Source: Przewalskia tangutica (Eukaryota; Streptophyta; Magnoliopsida; Solanales; Solanaceae). From it: a stretch of 64,000 nt of DNA. The notes beneath the pieces are model-generated. The model saw nothing but the letters and a program-made list of their open reading frames with translations. It did no database searches and was not told the origin of the DNA. The stretch covers positions 4,768,307-4,832,306 of the forward strand of contig CM056724.1 of NCBI GenBank assembly GCA_029844215.1, written 5' to 3'. The translations under genes and the position numbers were made by a program. Of the stretch, positions 23,079-34,055 are shown in pieces. Position 1 is the stretch's first letter. Each line of letters begins with the position of its first letter.

Positions 23079-24330
23079 CGGAGTTGGTTCAGGGGGAGTG
23101 GGGAGGGGAAGAGTACCGTTGGATGCAAAGAAAGCAGAGAAAGCGTGTTCAGAGAGGAAGTAGTATTAGCCGTAGAAATAAATTAAACAATAACCATACT
23201 TAGTGGGGTTTGATAGGAAAAGCAGAGATTAATTAATTTAATTTAGAGAAAGGTTTGAGAAAGAGAATATGACTAAGAGATACATCAAATCAAAATTTAA
23301 ATAATTGTAACATTACACAGATGATTCTGATTTGTGGTTCCCACTCTATTAACTCAGTCGACAAAGCTGAGCTCTTACTCCTTGTGGTTGTTGCTCCCTT
23401 CCACCTTCCAATCCTAACAACTCCATGGAACAGATTCCTTCACTAGATTTTGAATATAAAAAAAAATACTAATAAATAACGTCTCTTCTTAAAAAACCTT
23501 ACACGGTATAAATAAGTGAAGAAGTTTATTCTACTGATAAAGTATCTTTCCCAATCGGTTCAAATTACTGGTGAATGGTGATCCTTTTGAGTTTTGAGTA
23601 GAGTGGGGCGGATTAAAAAAACCGCTCCCTCTAGGCTCTAATATATGTTAGGCTTTTCATAACTAGGCCTTCAAATCTAGTACATTTTTACTAGGACTTA
23701 ATACAACCAACAGTGTTAGACGATTCAAAATATAAAGAACTAAACACAAAATATTTTGTTAAGAATTCAAAATATAAAAAAGTAACAACACAAAAAAAGC
23801 CACCACTATATAATTTTAATCTTGCATATACATTATAATTTTTCAGCAAACTAATCAGATGATGAATCCTAACTCCACCACAGGGTTCAATAGTAAGGAA
23901 CCAAGCATATGCTTAAAAATTCCTCGAATTGAATATTTTCATACAATGAGCTTGATAATCTTGAGAATTGAGACATGATAGAAAAAAAGCTCAACTCTAA
24001 CAATAATGAAGGGGAAAGAGACAATCCAACCAACATATGACCTTAAAAAACTAAAAATAGCTCAGAACAATAATCTTTTTCTTTTCCCTTCGACTTCAAC
24101 AAATGTCAAATTTAGATCTTCATCTTCTCACTTTCCTAAATCAAACCTCTTCAATTCTATACAAAATTTTCTAAATATCAGTTCTTTTTTCTTTCCTTAA
24201 AATATGATACTAGTACTAGTAGTAAACTCTATCCCGATGCACAAAGTATCAGCGTTAGTAGAATCCGAAAAAGGGCTTGCATCCCAAAGAATGTGACGTA
24301 GACATACTAACGCTACCAAGAATTGAAAAT
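23079..24330. other. AT-rich intergenic DNA, 3' flank of the DUF1635 gene
   Basis: No coding frame of interest. The last few hundred bases before 24331 probably include the 3' UTR of the gene on the minus strand. Confidence 0.5.
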
Positions 24331-25810
24331 TCAAAGCACAACCCTTTGATATTTTGTTCCAATGGAAGAATCAGAATCATCAAAAAGACAACCACTACTA
24401 CCCCTTTTTTTGTTAAGTCTTCCACAGTTGTTAAAAGCATTAAAAATTGGATCTTGAGATGGAATCACCACAGGGGGTGGTGGAATCTCATATGTGTCCA
24501 TGTGGGGTGGGGGGTGGCGCCACGTAGGCAGAGGTCCAGCAAGTAGAAGTGTTTGCAAAAGTGGTCCTGCTTTCATTACTGCTTGCAAGAATTTCCCATT
24601 TTCTGGTAATGGTTTGTCTATAAGAATAGGCAAAGCTTGTTGTTGTTGTTCTTTGTCTTGTGGGGAAGAAACAATGCTTTCATCACAATCTGATGAAGAG
24701 AAGTTTGTGTTGTTGGTGGATTCTAATCCTTTGATAATTGGTTCATCTTCAATGCTTGAAACTCCAGATAATGGACCTGTTGATAGAAGTGACAAAATTA
24801 GCTAATAAAAATACGTCTAATTCATGTTGGTGGACTCTAAATAAGAGACTGTAAATATATTTTCTTTTGTATATTAGTTGTTTAATATATAATATATTTT
24901 TTGTATATTTGACTAACGTATATAATTATTTTTGGTCAACCGACTAAATGTGTAACTTATCCTAAAAAAAAGAGTTATATGCAACCCAGCTTAATCTTGA
25001 AAAATCTTATCAAAGTATTTTTAAAAAATCATTTGTTATATTTGATAGGTTATATATGATCATAAATAAAAATAAAAATAAAAATTTAAGTACTAAAAAA
25101 TTACTCCATAAAAAACAAATAAAGAATTTAAAACTGGGTAAGACAATTGACCGGGTTGAGTTATAACCCTAATTTTAGTCTTAAGTAACTTTTGACGGGC
25201 CAATAACCTCTCATTTATTAACTTAGCTCATGTTGACCAATCCAAATTTAGCTCAATCCGATCATTTGACACGTTTTTACCTGTTTGCTGAAACTGGTGT
25301 TGTTGGAGTAAGAGTTTTTCCAGGACCAATCTTTGGCATTTTTCTTGAGCTTCATTTTTGTCATTGATGGCCCTGTTAAGCATATCTTTGAGCTGGAGTA
25401 TCTCATCTTCTCTCATTTTCAGCTCTTCTTGAGCTTTCAACCTTGTGTTCTCCAGCTCCATTGTTGTCAGCAACAGTGTCTGCCTTAGCTCATCCACGCT
25501 CTGAAATTTTTTCAAGAAAACAAAAACCACATCAAGATTTTGCTCTAAAATTCAATATTGCTCGGACTTTTCAAAAATATCAATGGGTGCGTGTCCGACA
25601 CTCCAAAAGTAGTGCATTTTTAGAGAATCCAACACGGGTGCGGCAACAAAAATGAAGTTTCCGCACAACTTGCTAAATGGTCTTAAAATCCATACAAAAA
25701 TAAAAAAGAATCTTGAAAATGCATAAAAATGTAGAATGGTGTGAAATAATTCTGACCTTGCCTTGACAGAAGTAAGCCCAATTAAGAAGAGTAGTTCTTT
25801 GGTTATCCAT
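24331..25810 (-). CDS. DUF1635 family protein, 239 residues, three exons, intact
   Basis: Exons on the minus strand are 25757-25810, 25281-25500 and 24331-24776, joined by GT-AG introns. The start is the ATG at 25808-25810 (MDNQRTTLLNWAYFCQGK) and the stop is at 24331-24333. Residues 19-91 form a strongly heptad-like helical segment (ELENTRLKAQEELKMREDEI, then LQLKDMLNRAINDKNEAQEK), probably a coiled coil. Residues 93-104 (PLSGVSSIEDEP), 118-130 (acidic and Ser-rich) and 149-179 (LLQTLLLAGPLPTWRHPPP included) match the conserved blocks of the plant DUF1635 family as I remember it. The C-terminus is NKKRG...KYQRVVL. There is no signal peptide or membrane segment. The molecular function of this family is not established, though some members have been loosely named HMG-box-like. 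This is the only complete host gene in the window. Confidence 0.92.
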
Positions 25811-25895
25811 AAACTAAGACTAGTAAATGTAGTTTAATTTAGTAAAGAAGTCTTTATGTTTTTGTTTAAAGAAACTTAAGGCAAAGTAGTGTGCT

Positions 25896-25918
25896 GAGAG
25901 AGAGAGAGAGAGAGAGAG
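25896..25918 (-). repeat. (GA)n microsatellite in the 5' leader of the DUF1635 gene
   Basis: About 12 GA units, read as CT on the gene strand, 86-108 bases upstream of the start codon. CT tracts are common in plant 5' UTRs. Confidence 0.85.
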
Positions 25919-25970
25919 GAGAAGAGGAAAGTAGTGTTGTTACTTTGTTAGGTTGCTCTGATTTGCTCCC

Positions 25971-25978
25971 TTATATGG
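25971..25978 (-). promoter_or_regulatory. Candidate TATA box of the DUF1635 gene
   Basis: CATATAAG on the minus strand, about 160 bases upstream of the start codon and upstream of the CT tract. Position and sequence fit, but nothing else confirms it. Confidence 0.4.
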
Positions 25979-26500
25979 ACTACTTTTTTGACATGGTGTT
26001 GCTCTTTTCTCACTTGCACTGTGTTTTTCTAAGGTAGCATTTTCTTTATGAATTACCAATAAGGGACAAGAAGTTTTTAATAAGAACACTTTGACCCAAG
26101 ACATCTTGTAAAGTTGCAAAATAAAAATGTTCACAACTTATTTCTACAAGATTTGACTTGTTTACATTGATTTATGCACTAGATAGAGCAACTTGTAACC
26201 ATCTTTTTTTTTATAAGTTGTTTTTCAATGTCTTTTTGAAAATTTGGCTCCTACTTCTACAACTTCTTTCTAATGACAAAGGTTAAGAATTAGGTATTTC
26301 TTTACTCTTAGATTAGGAATATTTTAAGTCAGGAATCATCTAATTCGCTTTAACATATGAATTTAGTTTTATAGTTGAAGCAACTTTGTTGCGTTTGGGT
26401 ATTATCAGACTAGATTGCCGTTTTTTTGAATAGTAATTTCGTTCAATCTATTCAAATCTTGATAAATTGAAATACTCTATCTATACATGTGATACTAGTG
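25979..26500. other. Upstream intergenic DNA, nothing recognised
   Basis: AT-rich and without a coding frame of interest. It probably contains upstream promoter sequence of the DUF1635 gene. Confidence 0.4.
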
Positions 26501-26812
26501 CCCGTTTGATTAAGCTTATGAAAAGTTCACAAGTGCTTATTTTTTAAAATAAACACTTGTTGAAATTTTGAGAGCTGTTTGATTGAGCTTATTTAAAAAA
26601 AAAAAAAAGTTTATGTTCCCATAAACACTTATTTCATAAGTCCAAAATTTGAGCTTTTGGGAGTAGAGTTTCTTTCCTTCTTTAATTTTTTTTGTTTTTT
26701 ATACAAAAGAACTTTTTTATTTTCTACCAAACACTTTACAACTTTTTGATAAAAGTTTTACTTGAAAAAATTCTATTCCTATAAGCTCTTTTCAATAAGC
26801 TGGACTAAACGG
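26501..26812. mobile_element. Probable MITE, about 310 bp
   Basis: The left end CCGTTTGATTAAGCTTAT (26502-26519) and the reverse complement of the right end, CCGTTTAGTCCAGCTTAT (26795-26812), match at 14 of 18 positions. The interior is AT-rich with repeated AAGCTTAT and CACTTRTT words. No convincing target duplication is seen. A second, weaker MITE-like unit follows directly at 26816-27015 (TTGTTTGGTTGGGAAATAAG against AACGAGCCC). Confidence 0.5.
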
Positions 26813-27015
26813 AGAGATTGTTTGGTTGGGAAATAAGTTGTCCAAGATTTTATTATTTCGGAATTAGTTATTTCGGGATTGTTATTCCATCATTCACAGA
26901 GATAAAAATAACACTATTAGTTATACTGTGATTTTATTTCAGCCAAACATGGAATAAATTCATCTTAAATTTAATTTCGAGATTAATTTTTCTTTATATC
27001 ACGAGGAAACGAGCC

Positions 27016-27902
27016 CTAAGTGATAGGTCTAAGACTCTAGACTGTAGAGTAGATAACTAGAGACTAAGAAGTGCCTAAGTTCTCCACAATGCTTGATTTT
27101 TCAAAAAGAAAAAAGAAGCTAGTCATGACTTGAGGAAGGTATTGGTTAGAGACAAATGCAGAAAAGGCCAAGAAGGCTACGTTTGCGAGAGGAATGACTG
27201 AATAGTCATCGGTTTAGATGTTTGTTGAACTTGACATAGTGGGCGCCAAATGCGGGAGTAAAGACAAACTCTCTGCTCACTGTCCACTCGTGTTACCTCT
27301 ACAGCTCTACTCTATATTTTTGCCCTAAAAGTTTACACTTTTCTTTTAGTTAAGTAAAAAATAATGACATAATTTTTTTATTTGATAATAATTTAATTTT
27401 ATATTTTATGTTTAATTAACAAGATAATTTATAACTACACATTTTTTTTGATTAATTTTAGATGAAAAGATTCAAATATCTTCATTTATTTCTTAAACTT
27501 CGTGCGCAGTCAAACTACCTCATATAAATTAGGACGAAGAGAATATAAGCTTTTAATGTTTAAGTATAATTAATTAATACATATTTATCTTATTAAATTA
27601 CTCAATTATAATATATGTATATGTTTTATTATGAATAAGAGGTGGCTTGGTGGTAGTTTTGGAGCACCTGTTTTCACTTTTTTACACTAGTATTAGCATT
27701 ACTCTGGTAGTTTCTTATTCTTCGATTTTCTGTTAACACCTGTGTTTTTTGTGCTTTGGTTATCGTATTATTTCGTTATTGTTCCTTTTTCTTAATGTAA
27801 TGCATTTCTTTCATTTTTATTTGCCATATTCGTATTTTTTTTCCAGCTTTGAAATATATTTTTTGAAGCCGATGATCTATCGGAAATAACTTCTTTAACT
27901 CC
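27016..27902. other. AT-rich spacer, no gene seen
   Basis: No open frame, RNA gene or element ends recognised. Confidence 0.45.
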
Positions 27903-28000
27903 ATGAGGTAAGGGTAAAAGCTACGTACGCCCTACTCTCTTTAAAATTCACTTGTGAAATTAAACTATGTATGTTGTTGTAGTAATAGTAGTAGTATTAT
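27903..28000 (+). mobile_element. Fragment of a SINE/LINE 3' tail
   Basis: Contains GAGGTAAGGGTAAAAGC, GCTACGTACGCC, CACTTGTGAAATTAA and TGTTGTTGTAGTAATAG, a decayed form of the (TTG)n-ended 3' region seen at the ends of LINE copies B and C. Tobacco TS-type SINEs end in the same way, so a SINE or a severely 5'-truncated LINE could be the source. Confidence 0.6.
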
Positions 28001-28550
28001 AAATACGAGGTGCAGGTAGATGCAGAGCTAAAATAGGAGCTTATGAATTTGAAATTTTAGTACTTTTAAATTATTAAATTCTTAATATTTATATATATTT
28101 AATTAATTTTTTAAAATAAATATAAAATTTGAATTAATGCTATTGAATTTAAGTGAACCTGCAACGAGTATTGTAGCTTCAATTTGGTGGAGGTAAATAT
28201 TTACCCTATTACTGCTCAATGAAGTCCTATGTATCTGCTTTTCCGTGTGTTGGCTTACTCGCCTATATGCACATGCATTTGAAAGTGAAAATGATTATAT
28301 GGTATGGTAAAAGTAATCTCGAGGTTTAACCGCTAATCATTAGTCCCACTTGTTCTCATCATCATTATATTTTATATTAGTAAAGAATTTTCCCACAATA
28401 AAATATTATTTTATCTAATTACTTCCAAGTTGAAGTATCAGTTAGGAATTTTAGCCGGGTGAAAAGTACTGCTTACAAAAGAGTATGGAACATGTACATG
28501 GTTCAATGAGTTTAACGAATCTATATATTTTTCTTTAGATATATAATACT
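28001..28550. other. AT-rich spacer, no gene seen
   Basis: Nothing recognised. Confidence 0.4.
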
Positions 28551-29679
28551 TAGGGTTGGTCAAGCTTCTAGAAATGTGTTTAGGGTTGGTCAAGTTTCTA
28601 GAAATGTGTTTTTATTTCTCAGACTACAGAAACTGTTTCTGGAGAATCAATTAGGTTGTTTGACATATAATTATAGAAGTGATTCTGAGAAACAGAAAAT
28701 TGTTTGGTCAACATTTATGTAAATTTACTAGAATATTCTTTTTAATAGATTTAAAAATATTTAAAATATTCTTTTCTATAATATGTTTCTAAAAATTAGT
28801 ATATCTTTACAATTTAATATTTTTTTTAAAATTATTTAATTGCAATATTTAATAAAAAAATAATATTATATTGTACATAAGAAATCGACAATATGATAGT
28901 CAATAACTCAAATATGTCCAAACCTACCCCCGCCCTACCCCCACCTACCCCACCCATCCTCAAATTTCTATGTCATATTTTTTTACTTTTATAAAAAATA
29001 AGAATTTCCCCAACCCCACCTCACTGCCATACCCATCCTCAAATTTCTATTTCATATTTTTTGTTACTTTTATAAAAAAAAATGATTTTTTTTCATATCG
29101 CCCTACCCCTACCCCCACCCCACCCCATTGCCCTACCCCATCCTCAAATTTTTATTTCATATTTTTTGTTACTTTTATAAAAAATGATTGAAAATATGAA
29201 ATTTTTTCTTACCCTCACCCCATTGTCCTACCCCATCCTCAAATTTCTATTTCATATTTTTTGTTACTTTTATAAAAAAAAAATATTAAAAAATATGAAT
29301 TATTTTCATATCGCCCTACCCCTACCCTCCACCCCATCCCACCCCATTGTCCTACCCATCTTCAAATTTCTATTTCATTTTTGTTATTTTTATAAAAAAA
29401 TATATGAATTTTTTTCTTACTCCCCTCCCTACCCCCTATCTCCACCCTACCCCTATTCTCGAATTTCTATTTTATATGGAGATATTATATGAGATTAAAA
29501 GGAATTTTGTGAAAACAAAATGATAAATGGGTCCAAAAAAAAATTTAATGAATGAGCAAAAATGGCTTCTCCAGAAGCACCAAATTGGTGTTTCTACTTC
29601 TGCAAAGAGGATGTTTGTCCAAAGAAGTGTTTCTGAAAAAACAGAAACACTTTCAGAAGCTTGGCCAAACACCATCTAA
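28551..29679. mobile_element. Non-autonomous element with TTGGTCAAGCTTCT-type ends
   Basis: The left end carries two copies of TTAGGGTTGGTCAAG...TTCTAGAAATGTG (28551-28612). The right end, reverse complemented from 29625-29679, reads TGGTGTTTGGCCAAGCTTCT and continues GAAAGTGTTTCTG, so the ends are imperfect inverted repeats. The interior 28918-29470 is made of CCTACCCC-rich blocks, each followed by TCAAATTTCTATTTCATA and TTACTTTTATAAAAAA. The class is uncertain (hAT-like is possible) and no transposase is present. Confidence 0.5.
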
Positions 29680-31493
29680 GTGTGTAGATATAAGCACTTT
29701 TTACAAGTAGAATCCAAAAGGAAAAAAAAAAGACATGCATAGACTACTAAGTCTCTAGAGTAGAAAAATTGAACATTTTAACCCATTTCTTGTGCTAGAC
29801 TATTGTCCTACCCCATCCTCAAATTTCTATTTCATATTTTTTGTTACTTTTATAAAAAAAAAAAGTTATTAAAAAATATGAATTATTTTTATATCGCCCT
29901 ACCCCTACCCTCCACCCCATCCCACCCCATTGCCCTATCCATCTTCAAATTTTTATTTCATTTTTGTTACTTTTATAAAAAAATATATGAATTTTTTTCT
30001 TACTCCCCTCCCTACCCCCTATCTCTACCCTACCCCTATTCTCAAATTTCTATTTTATATGGAGATATTATATGAGATTAAAATGAATTTTGTGAAAAGA
30101 AAATGATAAATGGGTCCAAAAAAATTTTAATGAATGAGCAAAAATGGCTTCTCCAAAAGCACCAAATTGGTGTTTCTACTTCTGCAAAGAGGGTGTTTGT
30201 CCAAAGAAATGTTTCTGAAAAACAGAAACACTTTCAGAAGCTTGGCCAAACATCATCTAAGTGTGTAGATATAAGCACATTTTACAAGTAGAATTCAAAA
30301 GGAAAAAAAAAGACATGCATAGACTACTAAGTCTCTAGAGTAGAAAAATTGAACATTTTAGCCCATTTCTTGTGCTAGACTATTGTCCTACCCTATCCTC
30401 AAATTTCTATTTCATATTTTTTGTTACTTTTATAAAAAAAGTTATTAAAAAATATGAATTATTTTTATATCGCCCTACCCCTACCCTCCACCCCAACCCA
30501 CTGCTCTACCCATCTTCAAATTTCTATTTCATTTTTGTTACTTTTATAAAAAAATATTTGAATTTTTTTCTTACTCCTCTCCCTACCCCCTATCTCCACC
30601 CTACCCCTATTCTCAAATTTCTATTTTATATGGAGATATTATACGAGATTAAAAGGAATTTTGTGAAAAGAAAATGATAAATGAGTCCAAAAAAAATTTA
30701 ATGAATGAGCAAAAATGACTTCTCCATAAGCACCAAATTGGTGTTTCTACTTCTGCAAAGAGGGTGTTTGTCCAAAGAAGTGTTTCTGAAAAACAGAAAC
30801 ACTTTCAGAAGCTTGACCAAACACCATTTAAGTGTGTAGATATAAGCACTTTTTACAAGTAGAATCCAAAAGGAAAAAAAAAAGACATGCATAGACTACT
30901 AAGTCTCTAGAGTAGAAAAAATTGAACATTTTAACCCATTTCTTGTGCTAGACTATTGTCCTACCCCATCATCAAATTTCTATTTCATATTTTTTGTTAC
31001 TTTTATAAAAAAAAGTTATTAAAAAATATGAATTATTTTCATATCGCCCTACCCCTACCCTCCACCCAATTGCCCTACCCATTTTCAAATTTCTATTTCA
31101 TTTTTGTTACTTTTATAAAAAAATATATGAATTTTTTTCTTACTCCCCTCCCTACCCCCTATCTCCACCCTACCCCTATTCTCAAATTTCTATTTTATAT
31201 GGAGATATTATATGAGATTAAAAGGAATTTTGTGAAAAGAAAATGATAAATGGGTCCAAAAAAAATTAATGAATGAGCAAAAATGGCTTCTCCAGAAGCA
31301 CCAAATTGGTGTTTCTACTTCTGCAAAGAGGTTGTTCGTCCAAAAAAGAAGTTTGGCCAAACTAACATTTAAGTGTGTAGATATAAGCACTTTTTACTAG
31401 TAGAATCCAAAAGGAAAAAAAAAAGACATGCGTAGACTACTAAGTCTCTAGAGTAGAAAAATTGAACATTTTAGCCCATTTCTTGTGCTAGAC
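29221..31493. repeat. Four tandem copies of a 540-580-bp segment
   Basis: Units start at 29221, 29801, 30381 and 30954. Each holds two CCTACCCC-rich blocks, the TTGGCCAAACACCAT end of the preceding element, and about 120 bp of flanking DNA (GACATGCATAGACTACTAAG, then TTCTTGTGCTAGACTATTGT). The copies are highly similar; unit 4 is shorter, with a deletion near 31330-31370. Including the flank shows that the duplication happened after the element inserted. Short frames inside are pseudo-repeats without meaning. Confidence 0.9.
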
Positions 31494-32947
31494 TATTGTT
31501 CAGAATGTTACCTTTATTTTAAAAGTGACATACATTTTTGCTCAAGTCGTTCTCTAAAATTTATATTTGGCTGTGTGCTAGGCCATTTCTTCATACAAAA
31601 ATAAAATTTGTATAAAATTATCTTCAGCTAAAATACATAATAACTCTAACATACGATGCTTAAGTTCGAAGCTAACTGACAAGTGAAATTCCAACATAAT
31701 GTGATGGAGTTTCAAACCTCATAAAGGAGATTAAATTGTTATCAATTCAAGTCCAAGAATGATTCACGGAGTTCAAACGAATGAATATAAATTTTTTTTT
31801 GCATTAAATGGTGGCTAAACATTGAATAATATTGTCTAGAACTTAATTAGTGGTCCAAAAAATAGCTTTTTATCAATTTTAATTAATTGGGTCGGTAAAT
31901 TTTAAATACTAAATAGTAATTAAAAACGATACTGTAGTAGAAAAAAGAAAGATTATGTAATTTTGAAAATCAAGGTATGCTTACCAAAAATCCTTGGCAC
32001 ATGGATTATTTTCTCAATACGATACAAAACGTTGTTATCCTTTAATTTGTTTTTCTGTCGTGTTACAGGATGATGTAAAACTCTAAGTTTGCTTCAACAA
32101 AATTAAGTAGTATTTTCCATTAACAAAAATAAGCTCTTATTTTTAGATAGGAATGACTATCATCCAAGTGAGGTAAGTTACTCCCCTGTCTCATATATTT
32201 TTTGTTTCTCGATATTCAAACGAACTTTAATTAATATTTTAAAATATATCTTTTCATTCAATTGATATGAGAACAGTTATAATTTATTATGTTTTTATGT
32301 AATTTTCAAATATATAAAGTTTAATTTTAAAAAATGAATTAATCTAATTTAATTTAATTTCGATTTTTTTTAATCTACCTCTGAAAAACGTAAAATATAT
32401 CACATAAAAAGAGAGGGGGAGTATTAATTGTAAATTTCTAGACTTGCTTTTTTAGAAACATAAACTATAGGAGTAGATAGTTGAATTGATTTGACTGTGT
32501 CATGACAATGAGATTTGCATTATTCAAACCCAACGTTTAAATAATATAATTAAGTATATACAGTCTTCTTAAGAATGTACTATATATGTATATAGTAAAG
32601 ATTATCATGTTAAGTATTAAATTAAATTTCATAATAATTAAAGACCTATGATGAGAATTAGGTGAAGGTATCTTTTACTTTTGCTTTGAAGTTCGAGATG
32701 GCCTTTTATTCCCTTTTGATTATTTAAATTGAATGGTCGTATTAAACTATTAATATGTCGGACTTTAATTATTCGCCAGTCCTGTTTAGAATATAGTGTG
32801 GATTATCCGTCTTGTCCTGTTTAGAATATAGTGTGGGTCTATAAATTAAGTTATTCCATAACTAAAATTGTACGGGGAAATATAAAATTAGAGGGGCAAA
32901 GTTTATTCTTAATTCTTAACCAGTAGGCTGCTCAGATAAAATTACTA
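31494..32947. other. AT-rich spacer, no gene seen
   Basis: About 1.45 kb without coding frames or element termini I can support. Confidence 0.45.
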
Positions 32948-33067
32948 ATAATACAACAACAATAAATTCAGTTTAGTCCCACAAGTGAGGTCTTGGGATG
33001 GTACTATGTACGTAAATCTTATTTCTAACTTTATAAGGTAGAGAGATTATTTTTGATATATTTTCGG
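32948..33067 (-). mobile_element. Fragment of a (TTG)n-ended SINE/LINE 3' tail
   Basis: Plus strand reads ACAACAATAAATTCAGT, CCCACAAGTGAGGTCTTGG and AAGGTAGAGAGATTATTTTT, a decayed reverse-oriented copy of the tail described at 7212-7325 and 13172-13290. Confidence 0.6.
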
Positions 33068-33429
33068 CTCGAAAGAAAAGACCGGAATGTGACCATTAAT
33101 AATAGGGTAAAAAACATGATATCAAGAAAAATATTGTTAGAAAATCTTTACACTTTAACATATAGTCCTATACTCCTATATAATTTAAAGACCTCACTTT
33201 CTTGTTCGTGGAATGGAAGCTTAGCCCCTTTCCCGTCTAACAAGACTTTGCCAACCTAATAAAAATTATTTCAGCTTCTTTTTCTGACTACTAGTAAAAC
33301 TATTTTAATGTTGACTCCTGCAATAATAAAACAAAATTCATTAAGAAAAAGAAGTAGGAGAGAAAGAAACTGGAAAAATGAGTGCATGCTGGGTTTAGAA
33401 AAGCAGCCTGTTGTGAAGAAGATGTGCAC
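33068..33429. other. AT-rich spacer, no gene seen
   Basis: Nothing recognised; the short open frames here have no domain. Confidence 0.4.
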
Positions 33430-34055
33430 ATTATGGCTGTCCGGGCCGGGGTATACCAGCCCCGACCCCACCCCGATCGTGCCCCGACCCCCTACACTGT
33501 ATCGATATTGGTATATCGGTACTCGATATCGGTATTGGTACGGGGCCGATGAAAAAACCCGACCCCGACCCCGACCCCGACCCTTCCCCACCCCATCCGA
33601 CCCCTAACTAGTCGTTGCACAACGACTTTGTACTAATTTGGCCAGCAGTACCCAAATACCCTCCCCTCCCCTACCCCAACCCCTATCCCCTAATATTTAT
33701 TTTTAATCGTTAAGTTATTATATTTACACTTTAACCCAATTTTTTCAATTATAAATACTTCATTTTTCTTCATTATTTCTCACAAATCTTCCTACAATTA
33801 CAATCTCTCTAATAATCTCTCATTCTCTTTACATTGTCTTCTAAAAATTCAATTTAATTTATTCATTTGGGAATTGACAACTAGCTTGAGGATCATCCGT
33901 TGATCAAAATTTTAATTTTCAACATCTCTCGATTACACGTCGACGTTACGTCGGCGTTTGGTACATTAGTTCCTTTATTAAATTATTATTGTTTCTTTAT
34001 TTTAATTAGCGCACTTAATTTCATTATCTTTAACTATTTATTAGTATAAATTAAA
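33430..34055 (+). mobile_element. hAT transposon, GC-rich left end and leader
   Basis: From about 33432 (ATGGCTGTCCGGGCCGGGG) the DNA is dense in CCCCGACC words up to 33605, a subterminal pattern seen in plant hAT families. It is followed by an 8-bp inverted repeat AGTCGTTG-CA-CAACGACT and an AT-rich leader before the first transposase frame at 34056. The exact left terminus is uncertain. Confidence 0.5.

Noticed and set aside
29184..31246. Tandem frames MSYPILKFLFHIFCYFYKKK...
   Set aside because: Translations of the CCTACCCC/TTTTATAAAA repeat units; no protein family and no plausible start context.
33481..33607. Arg/Pro-rich frame over the CCCCGACC words
   Set aside because: Part of the hAT subterminal repeat; composition explains it.
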